From Macrolepiota albuminosa (taxonomy: Eukaryota > Basidiomycota > Agaricomycetes > Agaricales > Agaricaceae): DNA of 64,000 nucleotides. Numbering within the stretch: position 1 is the first letter of the stretch; every line of letters starts with the position of its first letter. The position numbers and the translations under genes are program-made. Shown here piece by piece: positions 10,675 to 21,664 of this stretch. Under the pieces are notes generated by a model that was not told the origin of the DNA, did not search any database, and was given only the letters and a program-made list of their open reading frames with translations. The DNA lies in NCBI GenBank assembly GCA_027475525.1, contig JAMWFC010000035.1, positions 262,570-326,569 of the forward strand. The letters are read 5' to 3'.

Positions 10675-12910
10675 GCTCTCTCAGTATTTTAAGGAATTGG
10701 AGTATTTATTCAGAGACTGTAACATTACCGACCACACGCAGATGAAGGAGTATGCGGCAAGATACGTATCGTATGACACGGCAGAGACGTGGACAGGTCT
10801 TACCGAGTTTGCCGCCTTTGTCCCTGCCGCCCCGCCAGCTCCAGCCCAAGGCGCTTCGTATGAGGACTGGAAGACGGCAGTGATCCAGTTGTACCCTGGC
10901 GCAGAGGAAGCTACCCGATACACGGTAAACGAGCTCCAGAAACTAGTTCAGGAATCTTTCGACAGTGGCACATCGTCGCTTGGCGCATTCTCCACGTATT
11001 ACCGCGAGTTCCAGAAAATTGCTAGGTGGCTTCTGCAGAACGGCAAGCTCTATATTAACGAGGAGCGTCGCCTGTTCCAGCAAGGCATCCCGACTTCACT
11101 GTGGACGCGTATTGCTCGTCGCCTAGAGATAGTTCATCAGGCTCATCACCCAGACGAGCCCTATAACGTTGCCGACGTCTTTGAAGCCGGTAAATGGGTT
11201 CTCAAGGGAACGGACACTGGCGTTGGACTGCAGCGCGCTAGGACGAGCCCACCACCTGAGCGAACTAACGGTATCATTCCCATCCCGCCTCCTGTTGCCG
11301 ACTTCGTTAAGAAAGAGGAGCTCAATGCTGCTATTACCGCCGCTGTCGCTTCCGCTATGACCCGTATCGAAACCATGATTACCACCAACCTCACGGCTAA
11401 CCGACCCGCTAACGTACCCGCACCTGGCCCTTGCCACTTCTGTGGGGAAATTGGCCATACTATGACTAGAGGACGATGCGCTACCCTCGAGAATTACGTT
11501 CGCCAAGGTAGAATTCGAAGGGCTATCGACGGCAAGATAGTCCTCACCACTGGCGCCACCATCCCCAACTACCCAGACAAGAAGTCCTTCCAGGAGCGAG
11601 TTGATGAGTGGCATAGGCGCAACCCAGGACAAATCGTTACCGGCACGCTATCTGGCAACGCTAACCCCGACCCCGAGCAGGCGACCCAACAGCAGATGAT
11701 TCACGAGGTCCTACATTTCGACAGCGTTGGCGACCACCCTACTTTCTCGCGGGAAGAGCGTATCGCCAAGCTCCAACAGGAGTTGGATTCGCTAAAGAAC
11801 CAGGTTTTTGATGGGGTTGAAGTTAAGCAGCCTAAACAGCCTCTTAAAGGATACAAGCCAATGCCTCCCGCTAGCAAGTTACCGACACCTGCTCCTGCCG
11901 CACCTCCTGCCACTGCCCCTGCTCCTGCTTCAGAACCATCGTCGACCGCTACCGCTCCCGAACCGCCTTTGCCGCCTCTCCATCCCTATTCAGGGATTCC
12001 CGACCGTTATCACGCTCCCGCACAACGAAATTTTGCCGCTCCCGAGAAACGTCCTGAGGGTGGCTACCGACCTACTGCGCCAATATTCGATATCGAGAAA
12101 TCCAACCACGTCTTTAACCGCATCATGAAAACCAATGTTACCTTATCAGTAGAAGAGCTTTGTAGTATTGCTCCCGACGTTCGCAATCAGGTGAAAACGG
12201 CAGTCACTCCCCGACGACCCTTGGCGACAGCCGTTGCCGAGGTCGATGAACTCGACGACGCGCTTCCTGGTTTCTCTGTTACCATCGACCCTCCCGACAC
12301 TGAAGACACTCTTGCCGACCCCATCGCTAACGCCACCTCTGTGGACCCAGTGGAGACCTACCTTAGGTCAGTCGACCACGGCGAAGACCCGGCAATCCTT
12401 ACCGTCGCCCAAGAATCGCACGCTATCCGCTCGGTAGCGCTAACCGTAGACAACAAGCACGAAGTAGAGGCAATCGTGGATAGCGGGTCTCAGATTATTT
12501 CTATGGCAGCAGAAGTCGCTAATGATCTAGGCCTCATTTACGACCCTACGGTGATACTAAACATGCAGAGCGCTAACGGTACGGTAGACAGATCCCTCGG
12601 CCTCGCCAAGAATGTGCCGTGCACCCTTGGCGACATTACCTTTTATCTTCAGATCCACATCTTACGTTCACCAGCTTACGACCTACTACTTGGCAGACCC
12701 TTCGACGTCTTGGCGCGATCAGTCGTCAAGACAGTTACCGACGAGGAAACGACCCTCACAATTAGCGACCCCAACTCCGGAATCCGACGAACGGTGCCAA
12801 CGTTCCCTAGGGGACAACGAAAAGGCGCCCGCGCTAAGCCCCCGGAGTTTACCGACCAACACGCCAACGAGCCTCCACACCGGTGTTTTCACAGACCATC
12901 GAGGAGGTGA
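10598..12910 (+). CDS. Gypsy Gag-protease
   Basis: Structural polyprotein ending in an aspartic protease. The ATG at 10598 is the duplicated copy of 10521. The frame above 10521 is open back to 10170 but without an ATG, so the AUG shared by both copies is the simplest start. A capsid-like helical region comes first, then a zinc knuckle CHFCGEIGHTMTRGRC near residue 278 (spacing CX2CX4HX6C, longer than the usual HX4C), a proline-rich linker, and a retropepsin near residue 627 (IVDSGSQIISM, then DLLLGRPFDV). It ends at TGA 12908-12910. Pol overlaps it in the -1 frame from about 12838. I see no canonical slippery heptamer in that overlap. No disabling mutation is visible apart from the 77-bp duplication. 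Confidence 0.88.
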   Translation: MEQQVQRMPPRNHFSAPKWDETKPRELSQYFKELEYLFRDCNITDHTQMKEYAARYVSYDTAETWTGLTEFAAFVPAAPPAPAQGASYEDWKTAVIQLYPGAEEATRYTVNELQKLVQESFDSGTSSLGAFSTYYREFQKIARWLLQNGKLYINEERRLFQQGIPTSLWTRIARRLEIVHQAHHPDEPYNVADVFEAGKWVLKGTDTGVGLQRARTSPPPERTNGIIPIPPPVADFVKKEELNAAITAAVASAMTRIETMITTNLTANRPANVPAPGPCHFCGEIGHTMTRGRCATLENYVRQGRIRRAIDGKIVLTTGATIPNYPDKKSFQERVDEWHRRNPGQIVTGTLSGNANPDPEQATQQQMIHEVLHFDSVGDHPTFSREERIAKLQQELDSLKNQVFDGVEVKQPKQPLKGYKPMPPASKLPTPAPAAPPATAPAPASEPSSTATAPEPPLPPLHPYSGIPDRYHAPAQRNFAAPEKRPEGGYRPTAPIFDIEKSNHVFNRIMKTNVTLSVEELCSIAPDVRNQVKTAVTPRRPLATAVAEVDELDDALPGFSVTIDPPDTEDTLADPIANATSVDPVETYLRSVDHGEDPAILTVAQESHAIRSVALTVDNKHEVEAIVDSGSQIISMAAEVANDLGLIYDPTVILNMQSANGTVDRSLGLAKNVPCTLGDITFYLQIHILRSPAYDLLLGRPFDVLARSVVKTVTDEETTLTISDPNSGIRRTVPTFPRGQRKGARAKPPEFTDQHANEPPHRCFHRPSRR

Positions 12911-15900
12911 TTGGCGACGATCACGGAGATGTAGCGCTAACGCTGGAATATGACCATTCAACTGGTCTTGTAAATATTATATCTACCGCTTGTCTTGACG
13001 ATGAAGTTTTGCTTTCCTCTACCGTTACCGACGCTGAGCTTTCTCAGAAAAACCCAGATATTACCGACTCAGCTCTAGCGTACTTATATCTTACCGCTTC
13101 AGAATCGACGCTGAGATTTCTCAGAAAAACCCAGATATTACCGACTCAGCTCTAGCGTACTTATATCTTACCGCTTCAGAATCATTTCAAAATATTGCGT
13201 CTACCGATACGTATCTCACTACCCTTCCCAGAGCCTCGTCTCCTGCCGTTCTTGGACTTGCCGCTCCTCAGGCTACAGTTCCCCTTTCCACATCTGTGTA
13301 TAACCAAGAGCCTCATCTCCTGCCGTTCTTGGACTTGCCGCTCCTCAGGCTACAGTTCCCCTTTCCACATCTGTGTATAACCAGGCTAACGCTCCCAAAA
13401 GGAAAGGGGTTCAAGTTAAAAAGAAATATAAGCCAGTTGCGCTTAAAACAAAACCCATCGCTACGCACTCTCCCGAGACGTTTAGGATCGAGCGCCAGAT
13501 TATTGGCGACCCTCTTGCCGACATGCCGACCTTATCGCCGAATCCGCCACCCTTTCAGCCCACAGGACGTTTTACCGAGGAACGCCAGCAGCAGTTCGCC
13601 AAGGAGCACGACACAGGATTTTTGACCAAAGATGAGTTGAATGTCCTTACCGATCTCGTCACTAAGCAAGACAAAGCTTTTGCTTGGGAGGACTCAGAAC
13701 GCGGCAGCCTTCGCACAGATTTCTTCCCGCCTGTCGTAATCCCGACCATCCCTCACGTGCCGTGGACTGAGCACAACCGACCGTTACCGCCTGGGATCGA
13801 AGCCGAGGTCTGCCAGATTATTAGGACCAAAATACAGGCTGGCGTCTACGAGCCCTCCAATAGCTCTTACCGCTCCCGTTGGTTCTGTGTCCTCAAAAAG
13901 AACGGCAACCTCCGCATAGTCCACAGTCTCGAGCCGCTGAACAGAGTTACCATTCGACACTCTGGCGTACCGCCTTTCCCTGACCACTTTGCCGAGTCCT
14001 TTGCCGGGCGTATCTGTGGCGCCACCCTTGATCTCTACGTTGGCTACGATGAACGCTTGATACACCCCTCTTCCCGTGACCTCACCACCTTTCAAACTCC
14101 GTTTGGCGCACTGCGCCTAGTCACCTTACCGATGGGCTGGACAAACTCAGTCCCCATATTCCATGACGACATCACCTTCATCCTCCAACCCGAAATACCG
14201 CATAATGTCCTTAGCTTCATTGATGACGTTGGCGTCAAAGGCCCCAAAGACTGGCGACTCGTTAACGGCTTACCGGCGACCCATCCCGAGAACCCCAATA
14301 TTCGCTTAGCGTTATGGGACTTTTTCCAGTTGCTCAACCGAGTTCTCCAACGTATGAAGTATAGCGGTGGTACCTTTAGCGGTCACAAACTTCTCCTTTG
14401 CGCGCCAAGGTTCAAAATACTTGGTCACATCTGCACTCCCGACGGTCGCGTTCCCGACGAGTCTCGCTTAGCACTCTTGGAGCGCTGGGGTCCTTGCCGC
14501 GACTTATCTGAAGTTCGCGCCTTTCTTGGTACTGTTGGCGTTCTCAGGATATTCGTCAAAAACTTTGCCCATCGCGCACATGCTCTTAACCGACTCACCC
14601 GCGCTAACGAGCCCTTCGAATTTGGGCCAGACCAGGTCACTGCCCAACGCGACTTAGTAAAAGCCCTTCAAGACGCCAAGCCCCTAGTTCCCATCGATTA
14701 TACCTCTGCCGACCCAGTTATCTTGGCGGTGGATACCTCGTACATTGCCGTGGGCTACTTCTTGTGCCAGTGCCTTAGCGACAACAGGAAACAGCGACGC
14801 TACAACCGCTTTGGGTCTATCACGCTAAACGACAGAGAGTCTCGCTACAGTCAGCCTAAGCTAGAGCTCTATGGACTCTTCAAGGCTTTCCGAGCGCTAA
14901 AGATGTATTTGATTGGCGTCCGGAACCTTATTGTTGAAGTCGACGCTAGGTACATCAAAGGCATGCTGCAGAATCCCGATATCCAGCCGTCCGCTAGCAT
15001 GAATCGGTGGGTAGTCGCCATCCTCATGTTCCACTTTGAGCTGGTACACGTCAAGAGCTCTTTCCACGGACCAGATGGACTTTCTAGGCGACCACGGCAG
15101 CCTGGCGACCCGGCAGTGGATCCACAGGCTGATAGCGATTTCGAGGACTGGATCGACCGCTTACATGGATTCGTACACCTCATACAACAGCCCATCCCCC
15201 TTCTACGACGGCAACAGCCTACCAGCATCCTGTTACATCCCATCGTCCCTTACCGCCCCGAGACCTTTAGCGCACCCCTTACCTTCTACACGGCAAGCAT
15301 CCACAGTCAAAACTCGCCTCCAGTAAAAGTCGTACAAGAGCCCCATCCGCTAAGGGAAGACAGCAGAAACTTGACCTACGACGCCGTTCCCCGATCCGTC
15401 AAAGCAAAGGCAGAAGACAGTCGCCTGCTAATCGTTGAACAATGGCTACAAGACCTTAAGCGACCCGCGGGCCTTACCGACGAACAATACGCGACTTTTA
15501 TCCGCTATGCTACCCGATTCTTCTTTACCGACAATCGACTTTGGCGACGGAATCGCGATGGCGCTCACAAACTGATTATCAAGCCAGAAAGTCGCTTACG
15601 AGTCTTGCGCGCCATGCATGACGAGCTAGGACATAGAGGCCTGTACGCTACCCGAGCCTCTCTGCTAGAACGATTCTGGTGGCCACACGCTAGTGCCGAC
15701 ATCGCCTGGTACATCAGGACTTGCCACCTCTGCCAAATCCAACAAACGCGCCAAGTGCTCATACCGCCAACCGTTGCAACGCCAGCTCCCCTCTTCAGCA
15801 AAATCTACGTCGACACCATGCATATGCCTAAATCTGGTCGCTACAAGTACATCATTCAAGGTCGTTGCTCGCTAATCCACTGGCCTGAGTTTCGCATGCT

Positions 15901-16786
15901 GCAAAGAGAAAATACCGAGGCGGTCGCCAAGTGGTTATTTGAAGACGTCATCTGCCGTTGGGGAGCGCTAAGAGAAATCGTCACGGATAACGGTGCGCCT
16001 ATCATCAAAGCGCTAACTTACCTCGCCAAGAAATACAATATACATCATATTCGAGTATCAGGCTACAACAAACGCGCCAATGGCTTGGTAGAGAGGCCAC
16101 ACTTTGACGTGCGGCAAGCGCTCTTCAAGGCAGTCGATGGCGACGAGTCGCGTTGGAGTGAGGCGACGTATTCAGTGTTTTGGTCGGAAAGAGTTACCAT
16201 TCGTAAGCGCATGGGTTGTTCTCCTTACTATGCGGCTACTGGCACCCATCCTTTACTCCCTGCCGACATCATAGAAGCGACCTACCTTCAACCAGCACCC
16301 AACAGCATCTTAGCGACTACCGATCTTATCGCCAGACGAGCTATTGATCTCCAGCGAAGGAAGGAAGATTTAGAGCGACTCCACGAGGTAGTCTTTAGCG
16401 CCCGTCGCCAAGCAGCCCTGCGATTCGAAACCGAGCATGGCGCCACTATCAAGGATTACAACTTCCCGAGAGGAGCGCTAGTGCTTATGCGCAACTCCAA
16501 AATCGAGACCTCCTACAACAAGAAAATGCGCCCGCGCTATCTAGGACCTTTGGTAGTTATCTCTCGTAACCGTGGAGGCGCTTACGTGCTCTGTGAATTA
16601 GATGGTTCAGTCCTACACCGACCTGTTGCCGCCTTTCGCCTATTGCCGTATCTCGCCAGAGAACACATTGACTTGCCGCTTGAAGCGCTAGATATCGACA
16701 CCGCCAAGCTACGAGAACTTGAAGAAACCGAGTTATTGGACGATGAAGACTTGCCGACTTTAGTTGAAGAAGAAGAAAATGATTAG
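12838..16786 (+). CDS. Gypsy Pol (RT, RNase H, integrase)
   Basis: Copies the element RNA into DNA and inserts it. The frame is open from 12838, overlapping gag-protease by about 70 nt in the -1 frame. It is interrupted as assembled by 77-bp duplications at 13030 and 13231. Removing one copy of each gives a single open frame into the uninterrupted part at 13373-16786 (1137 aa). RT motifs: LPMGWTNSV and FIDDVGVKG near 14214 (Phe in place of the usual Tyr before the Asp pair). RNase H starts near 14720 (VDTSYIAVGYFL). Integrase has the HHCC zinc motif (HDELGHRG, CHLC) near 15617-15735 and DDE residues in DTMHMP, VTDNGAP and NGLVERPH. A GPY/F-like module (MRPRYLGPLVV) follows near 16525. I see no chromodomain. 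Confidence 0.92.
13030..13183. repeat. 77-bp tandem duplication 5
   Basis: 13030-13106 against 13107-13183 with one mismatch (13039 C, 13116 A). It breaks the pol frame. Confidence 0.95.
13231..13384. repeat. 77-bp tandem duplication 6
   Basis: 13231-13307 against 13308-13384 with one G/A mismatch near the start. It breaks the pol frame a second time. Duplications 5 and 6 together account for the frame offset of the main pol frame. Confidence 0.95.
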
Positions 16787-17209
16787 AAAAGACTATAACT
16801 TGATAAGCTTTTTCTTTCTGTTACTTACCCTACTTATCTTTCTTGCCGACACTTACTATACCATATCTAACAGACATTTTCTTACTTAGTCAAGTCGCAG
16901 CGCTAGTGTGTCGCCAACGCTTAGCGCATTGCGCAACTCTCGCCAAGGGTTTTTCGCTATGATGACTTACTGAGCGTTTCCCTTTTCCTCAAAAATTTGT
17001 CTAAGTCCCCCTCATATGATTCATCTTACTAAAACCTACCCTAGGATGCTTACCGCTTACTGTCGCTTAGCTATACTTTGTTTGCTGCTGCGCTAACTCA
17101 AATTATAAAGCTTCCCCTCACACTTGGCAAGAACGCGGCAAGAAAAATATATGCGAGTCCGGCAATGAGTAAAATATCTACAAAACGGCCTATCTACGCT
17201 AAGGACCGT
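16787..17209. other. Gypsy spacer between pol and the antisense gene
   Basis: About 420 bp with no coding region on either strand. It would hold the 3' end of both pol and the convergent antisense transcript. Confidence 0.6.
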
Positions 17210-19610
17210 TTACTCGCTACTGTCCTCCATCGGCAGGGAATCGTCGGACACGGGCAAAGATGAGTCTCGAAGCGGCAAGAGGTCGCCCGGCAGGATGTTG
17301 TTGGCCGCTTGCCAATCCAGGGCGGCTTGGCAATCTGCCTGATAGTCCCGAAGGACACTAAGGCTGCGGCCAAGGTTGGAATACCGCAACCTTAGCGCCA
17401 TTAGCTGCCCTCGGACCCGCTCCCGCTCTCGTCCCATTGCCGCCTCCATCGTTGCCGCCCTCCTGGAAAATCGCTCCAACATCTCCCGCGGATTGAGCGC
17501 CACCACTGGGTATACGAGGTCTTGCCCCAGCCAGTTGAAGGCGTCGCCAGTGACCGTTGGCTGCGGCTGGGGGGTCCACGAGGGATTGACCCTAGCGATC
17601 ACGGGGCGCCTAGGCTCCAGCCCGGCAACGTCCTCGGGGTCTGAAACCTCCCAAGGGGCGGCGTTGCCATAGGGAGGCAACCACCGCCACTCAGGCTCTT
17701 CCCGGGTAACTCCTGCCCCCTCCTCTCCTTCCACTACCTCCCTTACCAATGCCTCTTCATCGCCCCCTTCCCGCTGAGTCGCCAACGTTTCGTCGGCCGC
17801 CAGATCCTCACTGCCTCCCGCTACCGCTACCGCCTCCTCTGCACCCATGTCGTCCTCCCCGTCCGCGTCCTTGTCACCAACCGTGGCCTCAGGCTCTTCC
17901 CTTGGCGGCGGATCCATTACCGCGTCATCCTCGTCGGGAAGTGGCAAAGAAGCCACTCGCAGGTGGATGGGGGAGAGCAAGTTGCTAGGCCCGGCTTCGG
18001 TGTCCCTTGGCGGAAGGCGGCTAGCGGCAAGCGCCTTTTCGAGATCCTCCATCTCAACGTCCTCGGGGGTGGGGGGAGGAGATTCCACTACCCGCGCGCG
18101 CTTAGCCTTGCCCTTCCCCTTGGCAGGTGAAGGGACTTGTCGTTTTAAGGGGACCGCCGTCCCTTGGCGCTCCCCGGCGCCACGAGTACCGACTGTTTCG
18201 TTTTCATCCCCTTGGCGAGTCGGCAGCGCCAGGGAACTCTTGCTGATTCCAGCCGCGTCGCCAGCGGCCTGCTTCTTCCTCTCCCCCTCGACGAACTCCC
18301 GCGCCCTTCTGACGAGTACGGCACGCTTGAAAGTGCGCTCCACTACCGCGTCGGGAGCCCCACCGCGTTCACGACTCTTGGCGCCGTCCAAGGTGCAAGC
18401 CCGTTTTAGCGTCCCGCACCGGTAGCAGGGCTGACCACCGGTGGGGTACCAACACCCCTCTGGGTCGTTGTCGGCCCAGCACTTGTCGCACTACAGAAGT
18501 GTCAACAGACGCGGTAAGAAGAGCTACAGCACTTACCGCTCCTTGGGAGTCCTTGAACTCCCGTCTTGCCGCCGGACTTGCCGTCTTCTTATCCTTCATT
18601 TCCGGCAAGACTACTCCCGCTTCCATTCCCTCATCTAAAACCGCCTCATCTCGTCGCGCTACCAACAATCCCTTCAGCTCTGCGTCGCTAAAGGAAGTTT
18701 GTGTTGGCGCCTGCCAACTAGGCGGTTAGTGGAAAAAGTACCTTGGCGCGACCAACTCACAGTGTAACGAGGGGCGGCAGCCTTACGAGACTTAGGAAGA
18801 AATAAACAAAAGTCGGCAGCGGTAAGGAAGCATAAACTTACCTTCTTCTTCAAGGTCTTCCCAGGCTTGACCGGAGAGCCCGATTTGCCTGCCGGCAGTG
18901 CTGGGCTTAGGGCACTGCCGGCGCGGGAGTCCTTCTCACCTGACCCCTGCTTCCTCCCAACTGGCGACTTCTCACTGGCGACCAGGTCTTCGCCAGCGGC
19001 CTCTCGCTCCTCCAATGCCCTGGTCCTCTCCTTGGCGTCGCGGGAAGCCTCTTCCAGCACGCTCTCGCGAATCGCTGCCATCTCCGCATCCACCTGCAAA
19101 TTAGCAAGAGGCGCTAACACCTCTTGCTTGCTATGAGGCGATAGGTCAGACCACAGCTAGGTTAGAAATCAAAATCAGAGTTACTTACTCAGGCGCGGGA
19201 GCGCTCACCGTCATCGGCAAGGCCCCAGATAGGATATCCTCTAATTCGTCCTCAATGGTGGGGACAGGAGGAGGCGCCTAGGAACCCGGTCAGCTAGCGA
19301 CACGGCAAGAAATACAAACCCTTACAAATCGAGCAAAGGGCGCTAGCCACTCTGCGCCACGGTGATCCAGGTACCGCGACCGGCACCACTCCCGCACTTC
19401 GATTTCGCGATCCCATCCCACGCCAAGAACGCGCACCTCATACCACCGCTCCAATAATTTCATAACGGCAACAACCAAGTTGGTAGGCGCCTCCGCGCCC
19501 ACACCCTCGATGCGCTTGATGAAGTTGTTCGCCTTAGCAATGTAGGCGGAGGCGGCGTCTTGAGCCTCGCGGGACGGTACTGGAGGCGGAGTTGGAATTC
19601 GGAAAGACAT
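17210..19610 (-). CDS. Antisense six-exon gene of the gypsy element, Zn2Cys6-like protein
   Basis: Reads against gag-pol. Exons in transcript order are 19610-19326, 19277-19189, 19130-18842, 18790-18761, 18710-18537 and 18490-17210. All five introns are GT-AG, 46-58 nt apart from one near 51, and phases agree throughout, giving 715 aa with no stop. The start is ATG 19610 (MSFRIPTPPPVPS). A helical N-terminal part (about 1-100) precedes a basic and charged linker. A cysteine cluster follows near residues 290-321: CDKC, GCW, CYRC, KRAC, spacing CX2CX8CX8CX2CX6C. This is close to the fungal binuclear zinc cluster CX2CX6CXnCX2CX6-8C. The long C-terminal part is acidic and ends with a predicted coiled-coil region. 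By family knowledge such clusters bind CGG-type DNA; the role here is unknown. Confidence 0.7.
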
Positions 19611-19770
19611 ATTTTTTTATATATAGAGCGCCAGGTAAAGATGGGGAGGAGAAACGAAGTCCACACTCATGCGCCAGGACTATAAACCAAATCTCAAGAA
19701 CGCACGGACCACCTGTCACAAAAGCGGTAACGGTAGCCTTATTTGGTGACTGAGGACAGTCAATTTTTCA

Positions 19771-19782
19771 GTTGGGGGGAGA
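19771..19782 (+). promoter_or_regulatory. Polypurine tract
   Basis: GTTGGGGGGAGA lies immediately before the 3' LTR start at 19783, the position and composition expected for the plus-strand primer. Confidence 0.8.
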
Positions 19783-20731
19783 TGATAGGACCCTATACAG
19801 GTTAGGCGCATCAACGGCAGGCTCGGCACCGGCTCCGGGAACCTTGCCGCATTTGTTCTGAACTTGGCGCACGCATTCTACCCATTTTAGGCCATTCCCG
19901 ACGGCCGCGCACGGCAAGAAGCAGATCCAATCAGTGATAGCGCCGACGGCAGCAAGAATGACAACTGACAGATGGCATCAGTCAATAACGACAGCGCTTA
20001 GCGAGAAGCCTGATCATCTATCAAAAACTGACGGACAGCTTGGCGTTTGACCTTGGCGTCCGACACCGCTTAGCGTCTCGATTTGGCGCCTGACATCGCT
20101 TAGGTACTCTGACGGACAGAAGGGTGATGGAGTGATGGTTTAGCTTCGCGATCTGTCGCCTGGCGTCGCTAAGGCTCTTGAATGGACGGTAGGGATCTGA
20201 AACCGTTGGAGCTACCCCTTTGAAATTTTCCAGTTTACCGCACTCTGGCGTCATTAGCCACTGGCGACGGCGAACTTATTGTAGTATAAAAGTACTTACC
20301 GACTTGTACATTGGACAGCAGACGAATAGACCACAGTTTCCCCCACTTACTTCAGTCTCCCTTACGCTCAAGAGCTCATTTACGCTACGGTCGGCAACGT
20401 CGAACTCATCGGCAGTTACAGACGTTCGCCAACACTCGACATACTCGCGCCTTGCAACTACGGCAGGCATTATCGACGCTTAGAACTTCGCTAAGCTTAC
20501 CGTGCTCTTGCCGCTTCCCGTTGCCGTGTTCACTTACCGCATTTTCTTAAGCGCTTTACCTTAGCGCTTGACACTTGCCGACTCCGTTACCGACTTTTAC
20601 CCTTTTTCACAGACGCGTTCTCTGGGACCTGCCCGGGACTCCTCAAATCACTTATAGCGCGCCCAACGCACACTCTTGGTACGGTAACACAATTGTTACA
20701 TTTGTTACTGACCAAACTCTGGGCGTCATCA
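19783..20731 (+). repeat. 3' LTR of the gypsy element
   Basis: 949 bp. It matches the 5' LTR except for T at 19859 where the 5' LTR has C (a CpG to TpG change). Confidence 0.95.
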
Positions 20732-20735
20732 GCAT

Positions 20736-21468
20736 CTTCCATAATTGTCTGTTCATGCCACGGCATTTACCAAAAGGAACCGCAGAAGATCTGCGCTGGT
20801 GGAAGCGAATATTTTCTCAGCCAATGGAGAGAACAATTTCAAAACCTCAGCCGCTCACAGACATTGGCGCGTACTCCAATGTCAGCTCAGCCACCGGCAT
20901 CGGCATTGTCATCGGGGAAAGGTGGAAAGCGTGGAAGCTTAAGTCAGGCTGGAGAAGCCCAGGTCAAGATATCGGCTGGGCCAAAGCCGTGGGGTTCCTC
21001 TTCTTGGTCACGACCATTGCCAAACACAAAAACAAAAAAAGACGGTTCAAAGTCTATGGAGATAACAGAGGAGTTGTGGAAGGCTGGTGGACGGGGAGAA
21101 GTTGGAACAAGCAAATCAACGAGATATTCAAACTCACCCATGAAACATGTGACCAGTACGGAATCACAGTTCGCGCTCGATACATACAGAGCGAGCTTAA
21201 TCCAGCCGATGGACCCTCAAGGGGGAGGTATCCATCAAGCACCCTTCTGTTGCCACCAATACTCATCCCAGCTCATGTCAGGGGCCTCGTGGCAAACTTC
21301 GACGAAGAATTCGGAGAGTCCACCAGTTGCAGCAAAGACGAGCGAAAATATTCTATGGTCAAAAACCAAGGAGTGGCTTTGGCAACGAGAGGGTTCCCCA
21401 GTGATGTCCGCCAAGACCAAGCTGAAGAGTGGCGTCTTTACGCAGTGAGCTGGGCAAGCCAGTGAGCA
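20736..21468 (+). pseudogene. DIRS-like RNase H (3' part of RT/RNase H gene)
   Basis: Resumes the frame broken at 9191. Past the duplicated GCAT it reads FHNCLFMPRHLPKG, a run of RNase H-like strands (ITEELW/VYGDNRGVV near 21050, where D and N sit at a catalytic-type position), and ends with the PADGPSRG signature near 21200 that is typical of DIRS/gypsy RNase H domains. It stops at TGA 21463-21465. This part has no internal stop. Without the upstream TAG and the gypsy insertion the enzyme would be complete. Confidence 0.8.
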
Positions 21469-21664
21469 GCTGGTAGAAGAGTCGAGCTCAGGTTACAGAC
21501 ACAAGCAGAGGAAGCCAATGCCTTACCCCAAGGGCTTGGCGCCGGTCACGTCGCCTCTACGCCCTCACGTCGTAGCTTGAGAAAGGCTGCGGCTTTGGAA
21601 GCCTGGCAGCACACCGGCAAGCTCGGGAAGCAGTGTCAGGGCATGCACAATCTTGGAAGACGAC

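Larger units (their letters stand above)
9192..20731 (+). mobile_element. Ty3/gypsy LTR retrotransposon, young, with an antisense gene
   Basis: An 11,540-bp element as assembled (about 231 bp less if the three 77-bp duplications are artefacts). LTRs of 949 bp start TGATAGG and end CATCA. The target duplication is GCAT (9188-9191 and 20732-20735). A primer-binding site and polypurine tract are present. Gene order is gag-protease, RT, RNase H, integrase, so it is Ty3/gypsy and not Ty1/copia. An extra 2.4-kb antisense gene lies between integrase and the 3' LTR. The only LTR difference I found is 9268 C against 19859 T, so the insertion looks recent. The element is also very rich in TTRSCG/CGSYAA hexamers (see findings). 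Confidence 0.95.

Noticed and set aside
17749..18425. Plus-strand frames of up to 192 codons between pol and the 3' LTR
   Set aside because: They lie opposite the splice-consistent antisense gene, whose phases agree over six exons. The plus frames are its GC-rich shadows.
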